A stretch of DNA of 64,000 nucleotides from Anseranas semipalmata (taxonomy: Eukaryota > Chordata > Aves > Anseriformes > Anseranatidae), in contig VXAA01001508.1 of assembly GCA_013399115.1 (NCBI GenBank), positions 1,543,849 through 1,607,848 on the forward strand, read 5' to 3'. The notes beneath the pieces were generated by a model. The model worked only from the letters and a program-made list of their open reading frames with translations, had not been told where the DNA came from and did not search any database. Shown here in pieces: positions 21,675 through 33,100 of this stretch. The translations under genes and the position numbers were made by a program. Positions within the stretch are counted from its first letter, which is position 1. Every line of letters starts with the position of its first letter.

Positions 21675-24363
21675 CAGACAAATTTTCACCACTGCTCTTA
21701 CCCGGTAGTGGCTTACATAAGAACAGTTTACTACACACTTCTGCTAAATGGTTTTAATGGATGCTGTTTGACTAGTGTCTGCAGTGCTTTGTTTCCTTGG
21801 CTGTCAGAAAAGGTGCCTGTGCATCTGCATTACCCGTGCCTGGCTGTGGCCCCTTCGCGTGCAGCCTGAACGCGATTATCCCCGGTTCTTGAAGCTGTGC
21901 AGCTCCTCCGTCTACCCAGCAGTTTGGTGCTGTTTCTTCTATTTTCTCTCTTAACTTTCCTTGAAGCCATCTTGGAACTTGAACTTCTTTTCCTTGCTAG
22001 GATAAGAATACATTGAAGTAATGGAAAACACTTAGTCCCCTGCAGATTGTTTGAATTTACTGCTTTTTTTCATGAAAATACATGAGCAGGGTTTTGCTGC
22101 TTGCTTTTGTCAACAACTCCCGGTTTTGCAGAGCCAGGTGGAGAGGCTGAGGGTTGGCCTGGGACCCCTGGTGAGATGGAAGCTTTTTGATGTTGCTTTT
22201 GAGCAGCGCTGCTCTTCCAGGTGCTTGCCCTGCTTTGAGCTGGCCTATGGGGTCTTGAGGAATCATGTGGGTGGCAAAGGGACAGTGCTCCCAGCACTGC
22301 TCTCATGATGCTTTGGCTGCCCTAAGCGAGGGAGCTCTGCTCTACAGGGTACGGCTTCAAAAAATTGGGTTGTCTCTGTGCAGTGGAGAGAGGCAGGTGA
22401 GGTTTGAATACCTCGCTTTTCTGCTACCTGCCTCCTGCTAGACTTGAAGACTGACACTGCACTTTGGACAGATTTGGTCAATGAAGTGTTTTTTTTTTTC
22501 TTTTATTGCAGTGCTGGGTTCTGGGTCAGGTCTGCATCAATGGGGACAACCTGGGGAGGGCGGTGGCGTTGCAGCAAAAGGCAGGAGTAACAAATGCCGC
22601 CGTTGCATTTATTACTGCGAGCGCTGGACTGCACAAGTTATTGGAGGAGGTGGGGGAAGGACCCAGCAATGCTTGTGAGCCTCCAGCAAAGGGAGCTGGG
22701 ACCCCCGTGGGGCTGCAGCCACTGCTGGGATGTGAAGCTGCTGGCCTGGGAGTCCATCAGGGACAGCAGGAGATTGGGATGGGTCCTGGGGGAAAATCTG
22801 GCATCTGCTGGTTCTAATTCGTTGCTGCCGTGGGGAGCTGAGCCAGTTCCCCATGGTGGGAAAGGGAAGGATGAAGAACCAGGAGGGCATGGCTTGGGGT
22901 GGGGTTGTGCCAGTGATGTGGGTCCTGAGCTCGAGGTCTGCCCGCCGTGGTTGCAGGAGAGACGAGCTCTGCAGCACCCAGAAAGGCTGGGGGCACGAAG
23001 TATTCATTAAAGTGGGTCAGTCCTCGGATGTCCACTTCCCTCCCCGAAGGCAAGGTCAGATGTGGCACGTCCAGCACAGTGGGGCAGGCTTGCAGGGATT
23101 TTGCTTCATCTTGGGTACTTTCAGGGGAGAAAATCCCAGCTAAAACTGGAGTCTGTAACTGAACGGAAAGCTGCGCTCGGGGAATTGCTGCTTTCCGAGA
23201 GTACCCGTGTTGACCAGCTAGTGGCAACAGAAGATTAACTATAGAGAAAGCAGCCTGTGTTGTGCAGCTGGGCTGGCAGGCTGGAGCAGCGCAGGAAGGC
23301 TGCCGCTGGGATCCCCCTGCTCCCCTCTTCCTCCCTTGTGAGGGGAGCAGGTTTGCCGTGGTGTCAGTGTGCCAGAGAGCTTTGTTGCTGTCCTGCTGGA
23401 GGAAAAAATGTTTTTTTTTCCTGAACTAGGTGGGGAGCTTGCATTTCTCTGTGTGCGCTGGGGACTGGGGAGGTGAGTGACCTCCAGGGAAGCCTGTGCC
23501 ACAATGCAGAGGGACGTTGCCTCCCAAGCTTGCTGCCTTTGCCTTTCTAAGCCCTAAAACCATGAAGCCAGGCTGTTTGACAGACAAGCCTTTGCGCTGC
23601 CTCGGCGATACGGTGCTAATGTGCAGCGTTGGCTGGCTGCGAAACCCGGCTGAACCCTGGGGCTTTCCTGGTGTTAGGCGAGTAACGGGAGCCTTGGCAC
23701 GGGGCTGTCTGAGATGGGCAAGAATAGATTGATGTCGCTTGTGGGAACAGTGAGGTATTGATCTTGTGCTACCCCAGCACATATGTTAGCAGTTGCAGGT
23801 GGCTTGAGCAACACCTACCATCACACCAAAAAGCCTTGTAGAGTGTGGGGGTAGGTAGGGGCTGGAGGCTGGAAGGAAAAGTGAAGAAAATAGAAATGCT
23901 TTGATTGAAGCCTTTCATCAGCAGTGCTGTTCCCATCTGCAATACCCACAGTACAGCTCGTGTCAGAGTTTCCCTCCTCTGGTTGCAGCCATGTGAAGTG
24001 GGGAATGAGGAGCCTTGTCCAGCCTTCCTCGCTGCTCCCTCTCGCTACCTGTGACGGCGCTGAGCAGGGATGCTTCTTGTGCATAACCAGCTTAAGAAGT
24101 GGTGCCACTTAAAACAATTGAATGCTTGTGCTGCTGCTTGGGTCTCGGCTAATTTGGTTAAGGTTTCCAGTGTCCAGACAGTATGGAGACACTTAATGGT
24201 ATTGAAGAAGCAGACCGGTATGCAGAGGGGACAGGCAGCAATCTTGGCTTCCTGCGTCTGCACAGCATGGGCAAGGCTTTCTGTTTGTCTCCTGGGAAGG
24301 ATGCAGGTGGGGAAAAATCAGGGTGTAAATGATTTTGGCCCATCGATTCCTTTGGCGACTCCC

Positions 24364-24378
24364 CTGTGTGTGTGTGTG
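24364..24378 (+). repeat. Short (TG)n tract
   Basis: About seven TG units; minor simple repeat. Confidence 0.7.
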
Positions 24379-25284
24379 CCTGTGAGTGCACCCCGTGTGC
24401 TTCCCTGCAGGCTGGGATTCCCCTGGCAGGGGACGAGGCTGGGCTGTGGCTGCCTGCAGGGTGCTGGGGCAGACACGGGCTGGAGCCAGGGCTCTGCCTG
24501 TGGGCAGAGGAGGCTGGCGGGGAGGAAGGCAGAAGCACGAGCTCCCCTCTGGTTCTCATTACCTGCTCCCCGCCAGTCTTGCACCCCTCCCTCTGTGCCT
24601 CCAACTCTGCTGTCTGTGCAAGACAAAGTCTGTATGAAACCAGACTGGCTTTGAAAGCAGCAGAGAAAGGGGAGAAATTTTCCATTAGCAGCATCAGCAG
24701 TAAAAGAGATTTCCCAGTCACCTGGTAACTGCTGTATTTGGGAAGATTACTGAGCTGATGGTGTTGCTCCTAGGCGTATGCACGGGAGTGAGCCAGTTAG
24801 GGAGAGGGAGCGATGGCCAGAGCGCGTGGCCACATGCAGCTGCGGTCTGCGCGGGTGCAGAAGTGAGCAGGTACAGCTTGGTAGCTTCTCCCCGGGGAGC
24901 ACGTGCAAGGGAGCCCACTGGGACTGGCACCCCAGCGCACCATCATCTGCTCTTCCAGTGTGTGAGAATAAAGCACAAATTGCATCCCAGCTGCGCTGCT
25001 CAGCTGCGGCTGGAGGAGCAGAGCGTGGTGGGAGTGCGGCTGGTTGGGAGGGCAGTGCTGCAGCCTGGGTCTGGGCACTGCGCAGCGAATGTCCCCTTGC
25101 AGCCTGGTGTTGGGGACCGGCCGATTATTTTGGTATCTGGTACCTTTGTTTCTGCAGTGCTGGTGAGATATGCCTATGGAGAGGCACTGCCCTTGCTGTA
25201 AAGACCCGGAGGCTAACTTAGGATGGGAACTCACCTTCCCAAAAGTGAATGGCAGATGAATAAGTGGTAGGTCCAGAGACTCCA

Positions 25285-25400
25285 GTGCAGGGTCTGGAGA
25301 CCTGAGGTTTGCTCCCAGCTCTGCTGCTGACCATCTCTCCCCACTGTCTTGCCTCAGCTATGTGGGTCTGGTTCAGCATGGGTGATAGCTCTGGAGAGCT
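25285..25400 (+). repeat. Possible MIR-like SINE fossil, plus orientation
   Basis: The order GGAGACCTGAGGTTTGCTCC, then CAGCTCTGCTGCTGACC, then CTTGCCTCAGCTATGTGGGT follows the sense MIR core (gagacctgggttc, ccggctctgccactgac, gtgcctcagtttccccat), with loss of the middle. Divergent, no tail seen. Confidence 0.4.
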
Positions 25401-26394
25401 TGGGGACTTGCTGGGGCATCATGCTGTGTCCCTCTTCCTTCTACCCCCAATACTCTTCCTACCTCTCTGCTGCATGAATTTGAGGGGTTTAAACTCTCTC
25501 CTGTGCAGGAAGCTGCCCAGGGAATTCCTCCTGGGTTTCTCTGAAAGCAGGCTTGTTGGCATTACTTTGCAGTCACACTCTCTGTTCCCCCAAGACACGA
25601 GACGGAGGGCCTGGGCAGATGGAGGTGCCCAGGAGAGCGTGGTGTGGGGAAGGTGATGCAGAAGGCAATCAGTGGGTGTATGTTCCCCTCCCTCTCTTCC
25701 ATCCCATCCAAACTGAGCCAACCAGGGTCCAGCTGCACTGCAGACTCACAGGATCTCAATTCATTCTCAGCTTCCAAATGCATCCCCTCTCCCTCCCAGG
25801 GGCAGGCAGGAGTTTGCAGGAGAGACAGCCTGAGCCCAAGCAGTGTGTTGGGTTTCCTGCACGTGCCTGGGGCTTTTGCAGGTTCATGCCCTGCTGTGAA
25901 CACGGCAAACATCCCGCAGCACCCTCCTGTCTGGTGTGCTGGGAGGGCAGCTCGGGGTCTGCTGGGGGATGCCAGCACCGGGCAGCTCCCAGTGAGGCTC
26001 AACCCATGGGAGCCTCCTGGCCCTTACCAGTGACGGGGCAGGAGGCTCTGCTGTAGGTCCAGCTGGAGAGGAGGGACACCACAGAGCTGGGGACCGGACG
26101 GGTGCATTTGGCAGAAGACAGGTTGCAGGCTGAAGGCACATCCAGCAGCGAGGTGATGTTGGTCTCATCCGCGCGGGCAGGTCCTCGCCTGCTGTCGCTG
26201 GATGCTCCGACTGCTGCGTGCTCACCAGGGGCTTCTGCGTTCTCCATCCCTCGCCGAGGGAAGGATACAGGGGTGCGTTTGTCACCTGAAGAGCCCCCAG
26301 GCTTCAGCTGAACTTTGTGTTCTAGCAATAAAGCCGTGCTAGGAAATGTGTGCTGTAACAAAGCCCATGGATATAATACATCCGTATCATAGTG

Positions 26395-26445
26395 TACCTT
26401 TCATCTTGAAGGATTCCCAAGGAGCTTTACAAACCCAGTGTGCCG
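26395..26445 (-). repeat. Short MIR1_Amn-like fragment, minus orientation
   Basis: 'CTTTCATCTTGAAGGATTCC' and 'CAAGGAGCTTTACAAACCCA' resemble the segment 'ctttcatctgaggatcccaaagcgctttacaaac' that marks an amniote MIR family read in reverse. Only about 45 bp match, so this is tentative. Confidence 0.42.
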
Positions 26446-26820
26446 CAGCCTGCCAGGGTGACTGAATGCTATCAGTGACGGCTGCAGTCTAATCTCTGCC
26501 GAGACGCGTCCCCCCGCTCCCCCTTGCCCCAGGAACTTTATGAAGTCTGATCTCAGTCCAGCGCTGTGCCTGGTGTTTTCCTCTAAGCCTGAGTTTCTTG
26601 GGAGTAAGAGGGAAACCATGTAGCTGTTTGTTATGCAAAAGTGCTGAGGAAATATTCTTCCTGGGGCAGTAGGAGTGGGTGGGAATTACTTTTGCGCAGC
26701 TTCAACAGCTTTGGATCTTGGCAGAAAAAGCTTTCACAGGGGAACGTGCCCTCTGTGCAGCCCCAGGAAAGTGGATAATAAAGTTGGAGTGCTTGAGAAA
26801 TTGCTTCTGGCCATAAGCAA

Positions 26821-27180
26821 GGCGGCAGAGTTCAGCTGGCGGGCGCGGGGCTGCTCCGGGAATGGAGACCGCGAATGTGTCTGCCTGAAGTCCGTGGTGC
26901 GTGCGCGGTGTATATGAGTTTTGTCACCCCGTGTCCCCTTCCGAAGTGACACCGCAGGGACTGGCTCTGGGCCAGTTGGTGGTGGCGTGGCCACGTGCTG
27001 TAGCCTTTGGTGACATCTGGGCTGCTGCTGCCTCCCGCTGCTCGCAGCGTGGGAGCCGGGGCCGGAGGTGCAGCTCGGGGCTCTTCGGCGAGCTGGGTTT
27101 GTTTGCACCTGCTCCTGGCCTCCCCGAGGCTGCGGGGGCAGCGGCGGGAGTCTGAAGCTGCCGGCGATGGCGGCAGTGCC
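26821..27180. promoter_or_regulatory. Intronic CpG island 1
   Basis: I count about 31 CpGs in 360 bp at roughly 64% GC, an observed/expected ratio near 0.8, against the sparse CpG on either side. It lies about 9 kb inside ASTN2 intron 1. Overlapping open frames of up to 149 codons on the minus strand (26,734-27,183) reflect high GC and lack any recognisable domain. It could be an alternative or antisense promoter, a methylation-free enhancer, or simply CpG retained in GC-rich avian DNA. Confidence 0.6.
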
Positions 27181-30100
27181 CAAAAATCAAAACTGAAAGT
27201 GGGATAAGTGGCACTAAATGAAGCTGTCATCGGAGGCATATGCTTGAAAAGCTGAGGTTAGCTCAAATCTATTTTTGTTTGGAGTGGTACACACTTAGCC
27301 TGCGTTGGTTAGCGGTTTGTTTATGGGATGCATTTTCCCATCCTGTGTAGCTCCTCTAGTGTATGCTATAAACAAACTGTAAAATCAAAAACTGCCTTAA
27401 CTTGTTCCTGTTAAAGGCATCCTGGTGCACAGGAGGTGGAGGATGTGCGGTGCTGATGGAGAGGAGGTGCCTCCAACCCTGTGCTTCTCAATGGTTGCAT
27501 GATAAAGGAGAAGTCAATGCATCAGCAGGGGAGGTTATTTGGTAATATTAGAGTATGGGAATTGCTGTGAGTGCCCCTGGGATGGAGCAGGGACACCTCA
27601 AAATCAGGATATTCTCTGTCCCAGAGTAGTTCTACGAACACTGTCTTAGGGCTGGTTTGGGGAATAGCTATGGGGGTTTTTCTTTTTTGATTTTTACTAA
27701 TACTTGATCTGGCTTTTGCTCCTGCATGGGATAAATAGTTGTGTTTTTTCCAGCTGGGGTTTGTCTTCCTCCAACCCCTGGCCCAAGCTTGAAGCCTGGC
27801 AAGCAGAGCATGAGACTTCTTGGCTGCAGCACTTTTAGTGGGGCTCGTCCTTCCTGAAGGAGCAGATGCTGCAGGAGAGGAATGTTTTCCCCTTCACGCA
27901 GCAGCCTTTTCTTCCTTTTCCTCTTGCACCGGAGGCTCCAAACCTCTCATGCTCATCCCCAAGGAGCGCGGGTGTTGCCACCTGCAGCTCCTTCAGCTTC
28001 GCCTTGCTCCCTGAGCCCTGCCGTGGTGGCTCCTCGGGCCACCAAGATGGGACGTGGCATTGCCAGCACAGCTCATGGATCCTGGGTATTAAAAGCCTTC
28101 GGCATCAATAGAATTTCAAAAAGGCAGTAGAAGTTTGTGGTCACTTTTACTGTCGTTGTTGCAGTTGTGTGCCTTGTTGTGTTGGATCAACAGCCATGTG
28201 TTTCTTGCCTTTTTTTTTTGTTGTTGAGAACAATCACAGGGACTAGAAGTGTGCTTAATTACACAGCAACAACATCGCCTTTTAACATAATTCAAGAAAC
28301 CGGAGCCGCTTGAAGACACAAACTTCATTACATTGCTTTACATCTTGTCATATCCCAGCGCTGCTGTTTCCCCTTCTTCTGCTCTTCGCTCTCTCCAGAC
28401 AAGCAGCTCAGCTGTCCTTGCCGTGTTCCTGGCTGCTGCTGCGCTGGCGGAGGAAATCCATTATCCGGTGGCATGCCGGCTGGGAGGGAGGTCGGGGACG
28501 CTGCCTGTAGGGGCTGCTCGCAGCCAGCTTGGGGTCTTGCTGGAGCAGCAGTTTGCACGGCAGACACGCTGTTCCTCGCTGTTCTGGGTTTTATTCTGCT
28601 TTTGTAGCAGCCGGCTTTGCCACCGAACTGACAAGCTGTTCCTTAGCACGCCATGGCCTGTGGCGTGCGGGAACAGGGGTGAGAGCTGGGATTTTGGGCA
28701 GGATTTGGGCTCTACCAAGCTGGAGGTGTAGGGATGCCCGTGGCCTCCCACTCCCGAGCAGCCCCATGAGTGCGTGCGTTGCCTGAAATCACGTGCGTAA
28801 CCCAAAATTGTGTGTGCCGGGGGAGGTTTTCTTTGCTGCCTGGACTTGCTTTAAAGACTGTTGTAAAACCTTCCCCTCCTTGCTGATGAAGGGTTTTACA
28901 GAATGTCTCAATGAGCCACTTAAACGCAAAACAGGAAAAAAAAAAATCCTGTTTGCAGCACTCCTCCCGGCTGAGCAGCCCGGGGCCCTGGTCTGGGATG
29001 GAGGGTGTTTTGAGGGATGCTCAAGAACCTCTGGGCTTTGTGAGAGCCCTCTCTCTGCAGAGCACCCTTTGGTGTTTTGCCGGTGGTCTCTCCCAGCTGC
29101 ATTGCCTCCCTAAAACCATGTTCCCCACTGGTGGGGACCTGCACTTGGCTGCTTGTAGCTCTTTGGCAGGCTTTTGGGCCGCTTTGGGGTGGGCTGCGAG
29201 TCATTTTAGATGAATTTTTCAATAGGCTTTGGTCTGCAAAGCCTCTCTGCGGCAGGAATGGTGCAAATTTATCCGTGAAGACCTGGCACGTCTACAGCAG
29301 CTCCGTGGTCACCTCCCTGGGGAGCGGTGTCCCAGATTGCTGCGTCCTGGAGCCTCGCTGCATGGAGCTGGTGCGGGACAGCAGCTCCTTGCCTCTGCTC
29401 GGGGAGGGCTGGCTGGGAAGTGAAGGTGACATTCTTCATGACCTGGCAGTGGCACGAGAAGCGAGGATCGTCTGTTAATGGGGGGGGGTCACAGTTTTTA
29501 TCACTGCTTGTTGTAATTGCCTCTCTATAAAACTGATCTGAAGGCACCTAAGGGTAAGCAGGTGTAGATAATCTCCTTTTGCTGTTGTTGAGTGGGGGAA
29601 GACCTAGGCTGAAGACAAGCTTTGTTATCTGGAATGGTACTTCTCGTCTGTCTGTGGCAGCTGGGGGGCACAGGAGGCCCTGGGCGAGAGCACGGTACGG
29701 GGAAGGAGCTGCAGCTTTCCTGGGGCTGCTGGGGGCCATGCATCTTCCGCAGCCTTCTCCGCTGCTGCTTCCAGCCTCACTCAAATGCTTGCAGGGGTTA
29801 GGGAGCTGCCCAGAGAGCACAAACTGAGTTCAAGGGAAGGGCTGGAGCAGGAGAATGGTCTGCTGGGGCCACCAGGGTCTGTCCCATCCAGCAGGACACA
29901 TGGATGGAGCTGCCACGGGGGTTTGCTGCTGCTTGGCACGGGGCTGCAGTAAGGCTCTGTGCCTCTTGACCGAGCTGGGAGGGTCCCAAGGGCTCCTGCA
30001 TCTCCATCCTGCAGCTCCACGGCATCTCATGGATGTGCCGAGTGCTGACCAAGGGTCTGTGCGAAGGGAGGGATGTTTCTGTTAATTAGCGCTGGATGAA

Positions 30101-33100
30101 AGGAAAAGTTGTCTTTATTCAGAGAGCGACTTGTTCCAGTTTCACTGCAACTCCTCAGTGCTGAGCTTTAAAGTTGGGTGTAAGTGTGAACAATAAGTTT
30201 GAAAGGATGTTTTGAAGCAGAAATTGCAGCATTGTTATGAAAATGCTGAAGGGGAGTTGTGACACTGTTTTGAAGATGAAAGTATTTTAACGAACTTAAA
30301 CTGACACATTTTAAAAGGGAAAAAAACCCAAGTGTTTGCACGGAAGACAGCTGTTGACAAAACACTCCCTGGCCAGAACCGACCGTGGCCATCCCCAAAG
30401 GTCAGCACGGCCCATCTGAGGGGCTGGGGCTCTGTGCGGGACCCTGTCCGGCGGGACGGAGCGAGCGGGTGCTGCTGGTGCTTCTGGAGCGTGCCGGGCT
30501 GGGGAGACCCATGGGTGCCCCCGTGGGTGCGCGCTCTCCTCCAGGGCTGCTGGAGCAGCGGGCGCAGCCGTGCTCCTTGCAGCCGGAGCTGGTCTGAAAG
30601 CTGATAAATGAAAACAAATTTTTCACGGCTGTTTAGCAGGCATCTGCATCATGGATTAGCCAAAGGACAGCGTCTGGGCTCTGGATGAAGGGGGAGGCTG
30701 GAGTCAGCCACCTCTGGCCATGGGCTGCTCTTCCTGGGGGCAGAGGCTGGCTGTGAGCGCCGGTGTCGGGAGGGGCAGTGGCCTGGTGGGTCTCCCAGCG
30801 GCTTCCCAGCCTCTTCCAGAGGCTGCTCCCCCATCGCCACGGCCTCCGCCTCGGCTCTCCGCTCGCCCACTTGAGCTGCAGGGCCCTGGCTGCGGCCCCA
30901 GCTGCTTGCACGCTGCCTCCTGCAGCTTCGCACCCGCTGAGGTGTGGGACAGGAGGCAACATCCGTGGTGTCTGATGGGGTTGTACAGCAGCTGGCACAG
31001 CTGGGGACTCGCCTATGCCTTTTCTTGGGATTTCCTGTCCCATGGCCTTTTAAACGCGTTGCCTTGTGTGATGGGGTTTTCTTGCCATTAAGCTCTAGCT
31101 TCTGTTGCATGCTCTCAGATACCCAGTGCCTCTGAGCGCATGCCCTGTAATTAAAAGCAATCTATTATGATGTCTGAGGGGGCTGTGTGAGTTGCAGGGC
31201 CATGAGCCCTGGTCTTCTGTAGAAGAACTGTCAGGCAGTTCCTTCGTTAGAAAATAGACACCAAAAATTCCTCTTCCACCCCCAACTTTGTCTTCCTGCC
31301 AGCCCTAGATTCCAGGTTTATTTAAGGGTCCTTTCTTTTGGATTCGGGTGGGTGTGGAGCATGTATTTTTTGCCATGCGAGTCTGACAGGCCCTTGGGGA
31401 GGATGAGTGGGTGTCTTGAAGCGTTAGGGAGAAACTTGGCAAGTGCTTCACTTCCAGGGATCTCTTTGCATTTTTGGCTGCATCTGCTTTTTTATCCTGC
31501 TGCTCTTCAACTTTTCTGAAACAGCAAAGTAACACCCCAGCAGTGCTGCCATCCAGGAATAGCACTACTCCTGTTCCTGGAAGGCTTGGCCACAGAGCCC
31601 GAGTGGTTTCAGCTGCTGGCCTGTGCTGGATGGGGCAGCCCTGGGCTCCCCGTGTGTCATGTACCAGCACGGTGAGGTCTTGCCTCTCCTCCTTGGTGGC
31701 TTCCTGGAGGAGAGTCCTCTGCTGTTGGAGCTGGGATGGAAGTGAGCAGGAGGCTGCTCAGAGCTGGCTCCACAGCGGGGCTGCTGTAGATGGGATCTGC
31801 ATGCCATGCTTGGTTTTTTCCAAAAGAAGGAGACTCCAAGCCTCTTTGAGGTGTCCTGGCTCTTGGTGTGTCTTGTTCCATGCTCCAGGCTTGGTTCCTG
31901 CTTTGTAAAACCGAGGGACTGAGCAAAGGCACAACGATGTCAGTGGGGTGGCAGATGAAGGACCTGTCCCACAGCCTGGAGGTGCAGCCTGAAGCTTGCA
32001 GCTGCTCCAAATTTTTTTTGAGGTGATTTTGTGGTGTGGAGCAGCGAAGCAGTGTGTGGAACAGCTGCTGTTTGGCCTGGAAGAGTCAGAGGGGCTCAGC
32101 TGAGCCACAGCGACTGATGGCTATGGGGCTGGGGCTCTGCTGTGTCCCCTCTTCCAGCAGAGCGTTCTCCTGAGGAGCTGCATCAAAGCAAAGCCCAGTG
32201 GAGAAGCTGGGCTTGTTAGCTTGCAAAGGAAGGCTGCGTGATATTGTCAACACGCTGTGCTGTGTATGGGACTGGGGATCTGCTTGGAGGAGGTGAAAGC
32301 GATACGTTGATTTTTTTTTTGGAAGATAGGGGGGAGAGAAGTGGCTCCCCTCAGTTATCTTTGCTGCAGTTAAGGGAAGCATAAATGAGTGTGCAGATTC
32401 ATCTGGTGGAAAACTGGGCTTTTGAGTCATTCTGGGATTCTCTTCTTGCCTTTGCTGCTGACTCATGAAATGACCGTGACTGAGCGAGTGCACCTGGTGC
32501 TCTCCCTTCTCCCCCCTTTGCCAGACCCAGTCCCTGTTTGTATTATGGAGGTGATGTGAAGTTCCTGCATGGAGGGTGGGTGGCTGGGAGGGATCCTGTC
32601 CTGCTGCCTACCTGCAGGCTGGTGGGGCATAAAGGGCTGTGTGAAGGAGAATAGTGGAAACACAAAGCAAGAGGAGGAAGAAGTGGGTGGGTGGGTGGAG
32701 GTGTGTTAAATGGGCTGGCTAGCCCTGAATTTGCTGTTTCTCTGGGCTGGGATAGCTGCTGCCCCACGTGCTTGCCTAGCAAATGGCTGCAGCTCATGAG
32801 TCTGAGTGCTGTTGCGTGGCCCCGTTAGGAGTTAGGGTATTTCTTTGCTTTTCATGTACTAAAAATGCTCTGTATTGTTTGAAGTTCCCTTTCTCTCCCC
32901 CACATGCACACGCATCTCCTGCTCTCTGCTGAAGAGTGACGGCTTCTCTAACGAGGCAGCTGAGGAGTAACCTTAGCAACTCTGCGCTGGGGACCGGCTC
33001 CAGCTGCCCTTGGAGATGGTGGGGCTGGTGTGCGAGCAGCCTCGCACGAGGGCTGAGGAGCCCCCCCATCCCTGACACTGGGGTTAACGTGGCTTGTGGT

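Larger units (their letters stand above)
18050..26394. other. Intron 1 segment, mostly featureless
   Basis: GC-moderate to GC-rich intronic DNA with scattered CpG-dense patches (for example 18,650-18,800). Apart from the candidate exons, the simple repeat and the MIR-like piece listed separately, I recognise no transposable element, RNA gene or exon. Confidence 0.5.

Noticed and set aside
24070..25234. Several 140-190-codon frames on both strands
   Set aside because: They overlap each other in many frames within GC-rich intron and show no domain or splice context.
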